Source of the DNA: an uncultured Eubacteriales bacterium | Lineage (GTDB): Bacteria; Bacillota; Clostridia; Christensenellales; Aristaeellaceae | Length of the DNA: 39,107 nt | Assembly (NCBI GenBank): GCA_902765395.1 | Contig: CACWZP010000029.1 | Span: forward strand, 1-39,107 | Reading direction: 5' to 3' | Shown here: positions 1 through 7,422 of the stretch, in pieces | How positions within the stretch are numbered: position 1 is the stretch's first letter | Layout: each line of letters opens with the position of its first letter | Notes under the pieces: model-generated | Told to the model about the DNA's origin: nothing | The model's input: the letters and a program-made list of their open reading frames with translations, nothing else | Databases searched by the model: none | Position numbers and translations under genes: made by a program

Positions 1-661
1 CCCGGCCCAGGTACAGGTAGGCCGCGTCCTTCTTGTCGTCCTTGATGCCCAGGCGCGTGGCCTCCCAGGTCAGGCAGGCGCGCACGTCGTTTTCCACCAA
101 TACGGGCATTTCCAGCACTTCGGACAGCGGCGTGGCCAGGTCCAGGTTGGACCAGCCGAAGGCCTTGCTGGCGCCCACGATGCCGTGGGCGGCGTCCATG
201 CGTCCGGACACGCTGATGCCGCAGCTGCGCAGGCGCTCCGGGTGCTCCGTCACCAGGCGGGCGGCCTGCTCCTTGATCAGCGCCCCCAGCCGGCGGGGCT
301 CCCGGTCCTCCGGCGGCAGCATGACCTCCGTCACGGCGCGGCACTGGTGGGCGAAGTCCATCAGGCAGACGCGCAGGCTGCGCGGGTCCACATGGCAGCC
401 CAGGGAAAACATGCCGTCCGGCGCGGTGCACAGGTTCACGGCCTTGCGGCCGCGGCCCGCGCTGTCCATCACGCTGACCTCCTTTACCAGTCCCAGCGCG
501 TTCAACGCCGTCACAAAGCGCGTGACGCTGGCGGAGGACATCTCCGTCAGCCGGGCCAGCTCCGTGCGGGACACGGGCTGGCAGCGCTCCAGCGTGGTAA
601 TCATGCGCTCGATGTTGTGGCGCTTGATGTACGCCTGGTCCAACGTGCGCAGTTGCTTCAT
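1..661 (-). CDS. ROK-family transcriptional regulator (3' end cut by window edge)
   Basis: Read on the minus strand, the first 220 codons of a ROK (repressor/ORF/kinase) family regulator are visible; the C-terminal part lies beyond position 1. Residues about 15-60 form a winged helix-turn-helix of MarR/ROK type (SRTELARLTEMSSASVTR), and about 85 onward is the sugar-kinase-like fold. A typical ROK stretch, VENDVRACLTWEATRLG, is followed by AAYLYLGR, the strand before the family's glycine motif. The ATG at 661 is preceded by AAAGGTGG at 12 nt spacing. Family members such as NagC, Mlc and XylR repress sugar genes and are released by a sugar ligand. The ligand and targets cannot be deduced here. 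A promoter and a near-palindrome lie just upstream, suggesting autoregulation. Confidence 0.88.
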   Translation of the reverse strand, partial: MKQLRTLDQAYIKRHNIERMITTLERCQPVSRTELARLTEMSSASVTRFVTALNALGLVKEVSVMDSAGRGRKAVNLCTAPDGMFSLGCHVDPRSLRVCLMDFAHQCRAVTEVMLPPEDREPRRLGALIKEQAARLVTEHPERLRSCGISVSGRMDAAHGIVGASKAFGWSNLDLATPLSEVLEMPVLVENDVRACLTWEATRLGIKDDKKDAAYLYLGR

Positions 662-695
662 GCCATACTGCCACCTTTCAGGATGTTATAAAATG

Positions 696-724
696 ATTAT
701 AGCACGGTAAATTAAAAATGGCAA
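696..724 (-). promoter_or_regulatory. Promoter of the ROK regulator
   Basis: On the minus strand TTGCCA (724-719) and TATAAT (701-696) are separated by 17 bp, about 35 bp upstream of the ATG at 661. This is a good sigma-A-type promoter. Confidence 0.7.
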
Positions 725-738
725 GATATATTTTTGCC
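720..738. promoter_or_regulatory. Near-palindromic operator candidate over the ROK -35 box
   Basis: A 19-bp imperfect palindrome with outer arms GGCAA/TTGCC and an AT-rich centre overlaps the -35 box of the ROK promoter. A repressor bound here would block RNA polymerase. Autoregulation is inferred from position and symmetry only. Confidence 0.4.
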
Positions 739-811
739 GTGAAATAAATTGGACAGTAAAACGCTATGAAAAGCCCTTGGGAGGCGGGGTTTCGTTTCCG
801 TGCGCAACACC

Positions 812-840
812 TTGCAATGCGGCGCGGAATCTGTTATAAT
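812..840 (+). promoter_or_regulatory. Promoter of the helical Ala/Glu-rich gene
   Basis: TTGCAA (812-817), a 17-bp spacer and a consensus TATAAT (835-840) lie 36 bp before the ATG at 876. Confidence 0.75.
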
Positions 841-875
841 GGCATTAAGACCAAACAGCGCAAGGAGGAATACAT

Positions 876-1634
876 ATGGCTGGTTTGATGGACGAACTGG
901 GCAAGGCCATGTCGAAGCTGTCCGATCTGGGCGGCAAGGCGGTGGAAGGCGCGAAGGACCTGTTTGAGAAGGCAAAGCCGGGCCTGGAGGACACCTTTGA
1001 GAAGGTCTCCGACGGCGCCAGGAACCTGGCGGAGAAGGCAAAGCCCGTGGTGGCCGACGCCCTGGACAAGGTGGGCGAGGGTGCCAGGAACCTGGCCGAG
1101 AAGGCCCGCACCGGCGTGGAGCAGGCCGCTGAAAAGCCCCTGGACGCCAAGCAGCAGATCGCCCAAGAGGTGAAGGCCCAGGTGGAGGAGATCCGCGCCG
1201 CCAAGACCGGCACCGATCCCATCCACGACTATATCCAGGCCAAGTTCAACAAGGTCGAGGAGAAGGCCGAGGAAGCCAAGGAAGAGGCCGCTGCTCCGCT
1301 GCAGCAGGCCGCCGACGAGGCGAAGGAAGCCGCCGACAAGGCCGAGGAGGCCGCCAAGGAAGTGCTGAACGCCGTGGGCGCCAGCCTGGGCGGCATCGCC
1401 GAGAAGATACAGGGCGCGTTCGAGCAGGCGAAGGGCAGCGTCGCCGAAGCCTATACGCAGGCCACCCAGACCATCGCCGAGACCGCGGCGGAAGCGGCCG
1501 AGACCGTTGAGGAGACCGCCGCCGAAGCGGTGGAGACGGTTGAGGAGACTGTCACCGAGCCCGCCGAGATCGAAGAAGGCGTGGCCATCGAGTCCGTGGA
1601 GTTCGAGGAGCCCGACGAGACCGACGCCGAATAA
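876..1634 (+). CDS. Ala/Glu/Lys-rich amphipathic helical protein, function unknown
   Basis: This 252-residue acidic protein consists almost entirely of A, E, K, V, D and T. It has no signal peptide or membrane segment. Residues about 15-85 contain quasi-11-residue repeats such as (A/G)ARNLAEKA and DLFEKAKPG(L/V), reminiscent of LEA or apolipoprotein amphipathic helices. Residues about 120-165 (EEKAEEAKEEAAAPLQQAADEAKEA) look like coiled coil. The C-terminus is an ETVEETAAEA repeat ending in an acidic tail. The start is fixed by CAAGGAGGA 8 nt upstream. The gene is monocistronic, with its own promoter and a strong terminator. The repeats suggest a disordered or helical stress, lipid-binding or scaffold-like protein, but composition alone cannot assign a function. 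Confidence 0.85.
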   Translation: MAGLMDELGKAMSKLSDLGGKAVEGAKDLFEKAKPGLEDTFEKVSDGARNLAEKAKPVVADALDKVGEGARNLAEKARTGVEQAAEKPLDAKQQIAQEVKAQVEEIRAAKTGTDPIHDYIQAKFNKVEEKAEEAKEEAAAPLQQAADEAKEAADKAEEAAKEVLNAVGASLGGIAEKIQGAFEQAKGSVAEAYTQATQTIAETAAEAAETVEETAAEAVETVEETVTEPAEIEEGVAIESVEFEEPDETDAE

Positions 1635-1646
1635 ACGCATATCCCG

Positions 1647-1681
1647 GCGCCGCGCGATTTCCCATCGCGCGGCGCTTTTTT
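1647..1681 (+). terminator. Intrinsic terminator after the helical-protein gene
   Basis: A 12-bp perfect GC-rich stem (1647-1658 with 1664-1675), a 5-nt loop and six T residues. Confidence 0.92.
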
Positions 1682-1790
1682 GCGCCCGCGCGCGAGCGGG
1701 CTCCTTTAAATTTTCATTGCGCAAAAAATGGATTATTAACCGGAATTCGGGCGAAAACAGGGGCGAAATATGCATAACCTGGGATGAATA

Positions 1791-1943
1791 TGGTATATTT
1801 ATGCTTTTGGGTTTGTTGTGGAATCGGCGGGACGGCTTAATGGGCGTGGCAAAAGCGGTCAGAAACCGCTGCCCGGGGCTGTGAAAAATGACCAAAACTG
1901 GAAGACGGTGTGCAGCGGCGGGGAAAGGAGGCTGCATTTTTTT
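1791..1943 (+). ncRNA. Candidate structured RNA or attenuator upstream of the purine operon
   Basis: An extended -10 (TGGTATATT, 1791-1799) with only a poor -35 precedes about 140 nt of possibly structured sequence. AGCGGT (1854-1859) pairs with ACCGCT (1865-1870). TGCAGC (1911-1916) pairs with GCTGCA (1931-1936), followed by seven T residues, which is terminator-like. CCGCTGC (1866-1872) can instead pair with GCAGCGG (1912-1918), breaking both hairpins. Such exclusive pairings are the logic of a riboswitch or attenuator. I could not match it to the cobalamin, purine, PRPP, ZTP, THF or glutamine classes. It may be a leader read into pur, a small RNA or chance folding. Confidence 0.35.
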
Positions 1944-1955
1944 GCGAAGAAGCTG

Positions 1956-2061
1956 ATTGTTCGGGTTTTTGGGTGGATTTGACGCGAAACATTAAGATTT
2001 TCAATTCTGTAACATAAAAACACGAACGTTCGGAATTTTCAAGGGTTAAATATTCGGGATT
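1956..2061. promoter_or_regulatory. Three PurBox-like operator sites
   Basis: The Bacillus PurR box is AWWWCCGAACWWT. On the minus strand, 1968-1956 reads AAACCCGAACAAT (one mismatch), 2037-2025 reads AATTCCGAACGTT (one mismatch) and 2061-2049 reads AATCCCGAATATT (two mismatches). All face the same way and lie just upstream of the pur promoter. The middle site contains a GAACGTTC palindrome whose AACGTT core also resembles LacI-family PurR operators. Purine-responsive repression is inferred; the regulator is not in the window. Confidence 0.45.
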
Positions 2062-2065
2062 TGAC

Positions 2066-2095
2066 TTGACGAGCGGGGCTGGCCGGGTCTATACT
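2066..2095 (+). promoter_or_regulatory. Main promoter of the purine operon
   Basis: TTGACG (2066-2071), an 18-bp spacer and TATACT (2090-2095) predict a start near 2102 and a leader of about 105 nt before purE. The PurBox-like sites abut or slightly precede the -35. Confidence 0.7.
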
Positions 2096-2127
2096 GTAGG
2101 CGTCGAGAAACGCGAAGGAGGCACGCC

Positions 2128-2193
2128 GTGACGGGCGTCCGGCGGGCAATCCATCATGATGGGTTGTCCTCTATTTTGCCCCCGGAGCGATAA
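2128..2193 (+). CDS. Putative 21-residue leader peptide of the purine operon
   Basis: A short reading frame starts at GTG 2128, preceded by a near-perfect AAGGAGG (2115-2121) at 6-nt spacing, and ends at TAA 2191-2193, 14 nt before purE. The predicted peptide is MTGVRRAIHHDGLSSILPPE followed by R. It lies wholly in the transcribed leader and runs through both leader hairpins, so ribosomes on it would change the leader fold. There is no run of one amino acid of the kind seen in amino-acid attenuators. The strong Shine-Dalgarno sequence is the main evidence; expression and role are unproven. Confidence 0.5.
   Translation: MTGVRRAIHHDGLSSILPPER
2144..2185 (+). promoter_or_regulatory. Leader hairpin with alternative pairing
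   Basis: Bases 2144-2154 pair with 2159-2169 (11 bp including two G-T wobbles, loop CATG), followed by TCTATTTT, a weak terminator-like U tract. Bases 2139-2149 can alternatively pair with 2176-2185 (10 bp, one bulge). A further hairpin, ACGCC/GGCGT at 2123-2138, covers the leader ORF start. The structures are visible; an attenuation role is inferred. Confidence 0.45.
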
Positions 2194-2207
2194 CGTTGGA
2201 GGAACGC

Positions 2208-2705
<498 letters not shown>

Positions 2706-2735
2706 ACCAAATACTTTAATTGGAGGAAACACACC

Positions 2736-3446
2736 ATGGAAAAGCTCAACCAGCTCTACGAGGGCAAGGCCAAGAAGGTCTACGCGACCAGCGACGAGAA
2801 CCTGTACATCGTGTCCTACAAGGACGACGCCACCGCCTTCAACGGCCTGAAGAAGGGCACCATCGCCGGCAAGGGTGTCATCAACAACCGCATGAGCAAC
2901 ATGCTGATGCAGATGCTGGAGCAGCATGGCGTGCCCACCCACTTCGTCAAGGAGCTGAGCGACCGGGACACCCTGGTGAAGAAGGTTTCCATCGTGCCGC
3001 TGGAGGTCATCATCCGCAACATCTCCGCCGGTTCCTTCGCCAAGCACTACGGCGTGGAGGAGGGCATCGTGTTCGACGCCCCCACCATTGAGTTTTCCTA
3101 TAAGAACGACGACCTGGGCGATCCGCTGCTGAACCGCTATCACGCGCTGGCGCTGAAGCTGGCCACCGAGGAAGAGATCGACACCATCGAAAAGTACGCC
3201 TTCAAGGTGAACGAGGTGCTGAAGGACTATTTCCTGGGCCTGAACATCACGCTGGTGGACTTCAAGCTGGAGTTCGGCCGCCTGAGCGACGGCACCATCG
3301 TGCTGGCCGACGAGATCAGTCCCGACACCTGCCGCTTCTGGGACAAGGACACCGGCGAAAAGCTGGACAAGGACCGCTTCCGCAGGGACCTGGGCGGCGT
3401 TGAGGACGCCTACAACGAAGTCATGCGCAGGCTGATGGGCAAGTAA
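2736..3446 (+). CDS. purC: SAICAR synthetase PurC
   Basis: Phosphoribosylaminoimidazole-succinocarboxamide synthase couples CAIR with aspartate using ATP. Its 236 residues match the usual bacterial length. It shows the N-terminal nucleotide-binding strand [10 protein letters not shown] (7-16), the first family signature [14 protein letters not shown] (about 88-101) and the second, [14 protein letters not shown] (about 190-203). It lies 30 bp after purE and is preceded by TTGGAGGAAA. Its product needs PurB to give AICAR; purB is not in this window. Confidence 0.97.
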   Translation: MEKLNQLYEGKAKKVYATSDENLYIVSYKDDATAFNGLKKGTIAGKGVINNRMSNMLMQMLEQHGVPTHFVKELSDRDTLVKKVSIVPLEVIIRNISAGSFAKHYGVEEGIVFDAPTIEFSYKNDDLGDPLLNRYHALALKLATEEEIDTIEKYAFKVNEVLKDYFLGLNITLVDFKLEFGRLSDGTIVLADEISPDTCRFWDKDTGEKLDKDRFRRDLGGVEDAYNEVMRRLMGK

Positions 3447-3479
3447 TCGACCACCAAGGAGATCGGGAGAGTAAACCAT

Positions 3480-4898
3480 ATGAGCAAGATCCATGAGGAA
3501 TGCGGCGTTTTCGGCATCTACAGCCCCAACCAGGCCGAACTGGCCTCCGACTGCTACTATGCGCTGTTCGCGCTGCAGCACCGCGGCCAGGAGAGCGCCG
3601 GCATCACCGTGAACGAGCGCGGCCGCCTGCGCACCCATAAGGACGCGGGTCTGGTGGAGGACGTGTTCACCAAGGACGTGATGGACTACCTGGGCAAGAG
3701 CAACATGGCCCTGGGCCACGTGCGCTACGGCACCGCGGGCATCAACCCCGTGCAGAACGCCCAGCCCATCGTGGTGAACCACTGCAAGGGCCTGATGTCC
3801 CTGGCCCACAACGGCAGCCTCACCAACGCCTCCGAGCTGCGCGAAGAGTTGGAGATGGCCGGCTCCATCTTCCACATGACCAGTGATTCCGAGATCATCG
3901 CCCACGTCATCATCCGCGAGCGCCTGAAGTGCGACTCCATCGAGACCGCCGTCTCCAAGGCCATGGACCGGCTGGACGGCGCCTATTCCTTCGTGGTGAT
4001 GAGCTCCACGAAGCTGATCGCGGCCCGCGACCCCCACGGCTTCCACCCCCTGTGCATCGGAAAGCGCCCGGACGGCAGCATCATGTTCGCCTCCGAGACC
4101 TGCGCGCTGGACGCCGTGGGGGCGACCTTTGTCCGGGACGTGAAGCCCGGCGAGGTGGTCATCGTGGACAAGGACGGCCTGCGCAGCGACGAGAGGCACG
4201 TGGGCCAGTGCCCGCGCAGCCTGTGCGTGTTTGAGTACATCTACTTCGCCCGCCCGGATTCCGTGGTGGACGGCGCCAGCGTGCACATGGCCCGCCAGCG
4301 CGCCGGCAGTTTCCTGGCACTGGAGCATCCCGTGAACGCGGACGTGGTCATCGGCGTGCCGGACAGCGGCCTGGACGCCGCCATCGGCTATGCCAAGACC
4401 TCCGGCATCCCCTACGGCATCGGCTTCATCAAGAACAAGTACATCGGCCGCACCTTCATCCAGCCCACCCAGTCCGACCGCGAGAACCTGGTGCGCATCA
4501 AGCTGAACCCGGTTTCCGCCACGGTGAAGGGCAAGCGCGTGGTGCTGGTGGACGACAGCATCGTGCGCGGCACCACCTGCGCCCGCATCGTGAACCTGCT
4601 CCGCGAGGCCGGGGCCACCGAGGTGCACATGCGCTCCTCCGCGCCGCCGTTCCTGTATCCCTGCTATTTCGGCACCGACGTGGACAGCCAGGACAACCTG
4701 GTGGCCTGGAACCGCACGGTGGAGGAGGTCCGCCAGATCATCGGCGTGGACTCCCTGGGCTACCTGTCCTGCGAGAACGCCCACAAGCTGGCCGAGACCG
4801 GCGAGGGCTTCTGCACCGCCTGCTTCGACGGCAACTATCCCTGCACCCCGCCCAAGACCCCGGACAAGACCCGGTTCGAGCGGGGAATAGATGAGTAA
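3480..4898 (+). CDS. purF: Amidophosphoribosyltransferase PurF
   Basis: First committed step: PRPP plus glutamine gives 5-phosphoribosylamine. The 472-residue enzyme resembles the Bacillus type. Cys8 in EECGVFGI would become the N-terminal nucleophile after removal of a short propeptide. The glutaminase domain contains ALQHRGQESAG and GHVRYGTAG. The phosphoribosyltransferase domain carries the PRPP loop VVLVDDSIVRGTT (about 354-366). Cysteines in SLCVFEYIYFARPDS, YLSCENAHKL and GFCTACFDG fit the 4Fe-4S cluster of the clostridial and Bacillus enzymes, which makes it oxygen-sensitive. The ATG at 3480 follows AAGGAGATCGGGAG. A long hairpin element follows the gene before purM. Confidence 0.97.
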   Translation: MSKIHEECGVFGIYSPNQAELASDCYYALFALQHRGQESAGITVNERGRLRTHKDAGLVEDVFTKDVMDYLGKSNMALGHVRYGTAGINPVQNAQPIVVNHCKGLMSLAHNGSLTNASELREELEMAGSIFHMTSDSEIIAHVIIRERLKCDSIETAVSKAMDRLDGAYSFVVMSSTKLIAARDPHGFHPLCIGKRPDGSIMFASETCALDAVGATFVRDVKPGEVVIVDKDGLRSDERHVGQCPRSLCVFEYIYFARPDSVVDGASVHMARQRAGSFLALEHPVNADVVIGVPDSGLDAAIGYAKTSGIPYGIGFIKNKYIGRTFIQPTQSDRENLVRIKLNPVSATVKGKRVVLVDDSIVRGTTCARIVNLLREAGATEVHMRSSAPPFLYPCYFGTDVDSQDNLVAWNRTVEEVRQIIGVDSLGYLSCENAHKLAETGEGFCTACFDGNYPCTPPKTPDKTRFERGIDE

Positions 4899-4905
4899 AT
4901 AATGA

Positions 4906-5008
4906 GGAATGAGGAGTGAGGAATGAATGAGCAAATCCTTTCGGATTTGTTTGATTGAATCAATGAAATCCGAAAGGATTTCTTCCACAATTCCTCATTT
5001 CTCATTCC
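4906..5008. repeat. Long inverted-repeat (MITE- or REP-like) element between purF and purM
   Basis: Two 43-nt arms (4906-4948 and 4966-5008) are near-complementary. The inner 16 nt (AAATCCTTTCGGATTT) are perfect, and the GGAATGAG..TGAGGAAT outer parts are almost perfect apart from an 8-nt internal loop. The 17-nt apex itself folds as TTGATT/AATCAA. The whole is one hairpin of about 100 nt, AT-rich against its GC-rich surroundings. It fits a miniature mobile or repetitive element tolerated in the operon and would form a large stem in the mRNA. Confidence 0.75.
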
Positions 5009-5038
5009 TAATTCCAAATTAAACTTCGGAGGTTTCGC

Positions 5039-6082
5039 ATGGCGAACAACATTTCAAGATCCGAGAGCTACGCCGCGGCGGGCGTGGACATCACTGCGGG
5101 CTACAGGGCCGTGGAGCTGATGAAGCAGCACATCGCCCGGACGAACATCCCCGGCGTGGTCAGCGGCATCGGCGGCTTCGGCGGGCTGTTTGAGCTGGAC
5201 ATGACCGGGCTGACCCGGCCCGTGCTGGTCAGCGGTACCGACGGCGTGGGCACCAAGCTGAAGCTGGCCTTCCTGATGGACAAGCACGACACCGTGGGCA
5301 TCGACTGCGTGGCCATGTGCGTCAACGACATCGTGTGCTGCGGCGCCAGGCCCCTCACGTTCCTGGACTACATCGCCTGCGGCAAGAACGTGCCGGAGAA
5401 GATCGCCAGCATCGTGTCCGGCGTGGCCGAGGGCTGCGTCCAGGCGGGCTGCGCGCTGATCGGCGGCGAGACCGCCGAGATGCCCGGGTTCTATCCCGTG
5501 GACGAGTACGACCTGGCCGGCTTCTCCGTGGGCGTGGTGGACAAGGCGAAGATCTTCGATCCCGCTTCCGTGAAGGCCGGGGATGCGCTGATCGGCCTGC
5601 CCTCCTCCGGCGTGCACAGCAACGGGTTTTCGCTGGTGCGCAAGGTGTTCGACGTGGAGAACGGCGGCCTGGACTTCTACTGCGACGACCTGGGCAAGAC
5701 CCTGGGCGAGGCGCTTTTGGAGCCCACCCGCATCTATGTGAAGCCGGTGCTGAAGCTGGCCGAGAGCGTGACCGTGAAGGCCGTGAGCCACATCACCGGC
5801 GGCGGCTTCTATGAGAACATCCCGCGCAGCCTGCCCGAGGGCCTGACCGCCTGCATCGACCTGCAGCAGATCGGCCCGCAGCCGCTGTTCGAGCGCATCG
5901 CCACGGCGGGCCGCATCCCCATGCGGGACATGTACAACACCTTCAACATGGGCATCGGCATGTGCCTGACCGTGGCCGCCGAGGACGCGGACGAGGCTGT
6001 GCGCGTGCTGAAGGATTGCGGCGAGGACGCGAGGATCATCGGCGAGATCGTGCCCGGAGAGGAACGGGTGACGCTGGGATGA
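5039..6082 (+). CDS. purM: Phosphoribosylformylglycinamidine cyclo-ligase (AIR synthetase) PurM
   Basis: PurM closes the imidazole ring of FGAM to AIR using ATP. The 347-residue protein carries the PurM/ThiL-type ATP site: [13 protein letters not shown] (about 64-76), [17 protein letters not shown] (about 85-101), [11 protein letters not shown] (about 143-153), and the C-terminal [13 protein letters not shown] segment. The ATG at 5039 follows CGGAGG at 6-nt spacing. It overlaps purN by ATGA (6079-6082), so the two are probably translationally coupled. Confidence 0.97.
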   Translation: MANNISRSESYAAAGVDITAGYRAVELMKQHIARTNIPGVVSGIGGFGGLFELDMTGLTRPVLVSGTDGVGTKLKLAFLMDKHDTVGIDCVAMCVNDIVCCGARPLTFLDYIACGKNVPEKIASIVSGVAEGCVQAGCALIGGETAEMPGFYPVDEYDLAGFSVGVVDKAKIFDPASVKAGDALIGLPSSGVHSNGFSLVRKVFDVENGGLDFYCDDLGKTLGEALLEPTRIYVKPVLKLAESVTVKAVSHITGGGFYENIPRSLPEGLTACIDLQQIGPQPLFERIATAGRIPMRDMYNTFNMGIGMCLTVAAEDADEAVRVLKDCGEDARIIGEIVPGEERVTLG

Positions 6083-6696
6083 AGACGCGCATCGCGGTGC
6101 TGGTGTCCGGCGGGGGCACCAATCTCCAGGCGCTGATCGACGCCGCCGGGCGGGGCGAGATCCCTCACGGGGAGATTGCCCTGGTGGTGTCCAACAACGC
6201 CGAAGCCTATGCCCTTCAGCGCGCGGCGAAGGCGGGCATCCCCGCGGCCATCTGCGTGCGGGAAAAGGGCGAGCCGAGGGCCGACTTCGAGGCGCGGCTG
6301 CTTGAAATCCTCCGGGAGAATGACATCGAAATGCTGATCCTGGCCGGGTTCATGGCCATACTGTCCGCAGAGTTTGTCAGGCACTATCCCGAGCGGATCA
6401 TCAACGTGCATCCGGCGCTGATTCCCTCCTTCTGCGGCGAGGGCTTCTACGGCCTCAGGGTGCACCGGGCCGCGCTGGACTACGGCGTGAAGGTGACCGG
6501 CGCGACGGTGCATTACGTGAACGAGATCCCCGACGGCGGGCGGATCATCGCCCAGAAGGCCGTGGACATCCTCCCCGGCGACACCCCCGAGACCCTGCAG
6601 CGCCGCGTGATGGAGCAGGCGGAATGGATCCTGCTTCCCCGGGCGGCGGAGAGCGTTGCAAAAGAAATAATGGACCACAAGGAGGCTCCTTTATGA
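6079..6696 (+). CDS. purN: Phosphoribosylglycinamide formyltransferase PurN
   Basis: The folate-dependent GART formylates GAR with 10-formyl-tetrahydrofolate. The 205-residue length is typical. Residues 8-16 (LVSGGGTNL) bind the phosphate. The catalytic Asn and His are in [11 protein letters not shown] (about 111-121), and the catalytic Asp lies in the [12 protein letters not shown] region (about 148-159). The start is the ATG overlapping the purM stop by 4 nt. A second ATGA overlap (6693-6696) joins it to the next gene. Confidence 0.96.
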   Translation: MKTRIAVLVSGGGTNLQALIDAAGRGEIPHGEIALVVSNNAEAYALQRAAKAGIPAAICVREKGEPRADFEARLLEILRENDIEMLILAGFMAILSAEFVRHYPERIINVHPALIPSFCGEGFYGLRVHRAALDYGVKVTGATVHYVNEIPDGGRIIAQKAVDILPGDTPETLQRRVMEQAEWILLPRAAESVAKEIMDHKEAPL

Positions 6697-7406
6697 TTCA
6701 GACAGCTCAGAGCGCCGTCGGCGCCACCACCTATCCCGGTCGCGGCATCATCGTGGGCAAGAGCGCGGACGGAAAGCGCGCCATGATGGCCTATTTCATC
6801 ATGGGCCGCAGCGTGAACAGCCGCAACCGCGTGTTCACTGCGGAGCCCGACGGCATCCGCACCGAGGCCTTCGATCCCTCCAAGATGGTGGACCCCAGCC
6901 TGATCATCTACCACCCCGTGCGGGTGATCGACAACAAGGTGATCGTCACCAACGGCGACCAGACCGACACCATCCGGGACTACGTGGCCAAGGATTCCAC
7001 CTTCGCCGACGCCCTGCGCACCCGTGAGTTTGAGCCGGACGCCCCCAACTTCACGCCCCGCGTCAGCGCCATGGCCACTTTCGACGGCGGCGACTTCAGC
7101 CTGGACATGGCCATCCTCCGCGCCGGCGACGCCCAGGGCAGCTGCTGCCACCGGGTGTTCTGGGAGATGGAGAAGGTGGAGGCGGGGAAGGGTTATTTCC
7201 TGCACACCTACCTGTCCGACGGCAGCCCCATCCCGTCCTTCACCGGCGACCCGGAGACCGTGTCCCTGGGCGACGAGGACGCCGCCGCGCTGGCCGAAGC
7301 CGTCTGGGCCGGCCTGAACGCCGACAACCGCGTGTCCCTGTGGACCTGCACCCGGGATCTGGCCACGGGCGAGACGGATACCTGCATCATCAACGCCAAT
7401 AAGTAA
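6693..7406 (+). CDS. purO: PurO-type IMP cyclohydrolase
   Basis: The last step of IMP synthesis is FAICAR to IMP. The 237-residue protein belongs to the PurO-like IMP cyclohydrolase family, not to the MGS-like domain of PurH. Typical features are NTYPGRGIIVG-like TTYPGRGIIVGKS (residues about 12-24), MAYFIMGRSVNSRNRVF (about 31-47), SLIIYHPVRV and VTNGDQTDTI, and EFEPDAPNFTPR. Starts of this type occur in archaea and many Clostridia. The ATG at 6693 overlaps the purN stop and has AAGGAGG 7 nt upstream. The gene directly precedes a free-standing AICAR transformylase, so the two replace bifunctional PurH. Confidence 0.93.
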   Translation: MIQTAQSAVGATTYPGRGIIVGKSADGKRAMMAYFIMGRSVNSRNRVFTAEPDGIRTEAFDPSKMVDPSLIIYHPVRVIDNKVIVTNGDQTDTIRDYVAKDSTFADALRTREFEPDAPNFTPRVSAMATFDGGDFSLDMAILRAGDAQGSCCHRVFWEMEKVEAGKGYFLHTYLSDGSPIPSFTGDPETVSLGDEDAAALAEAVWAGLNADNRVSLWTCTRDLATGETDTCIINANK

Positions 7407-7422
7407 CGGGAGGAAGATCACC

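Noticed and set aside
1800-1943. Cobalamin riboswitch, from GGAATCGG and the terminator.
   Set aside because: The order of conserved boxes (GGGAA, GGTGAAAATCC, CCGCNACTGT, B12 box) is not present.
2096-2207. ZTP, PRPP or guanine riboswitch in the purE leader.
   Set aside because: The pfl GGGUCGUG/CCGCCUGGGC pair, ykkC boxes and purine riboswitch core are absent; the leader is only about 105 nt and carries a reading frame.
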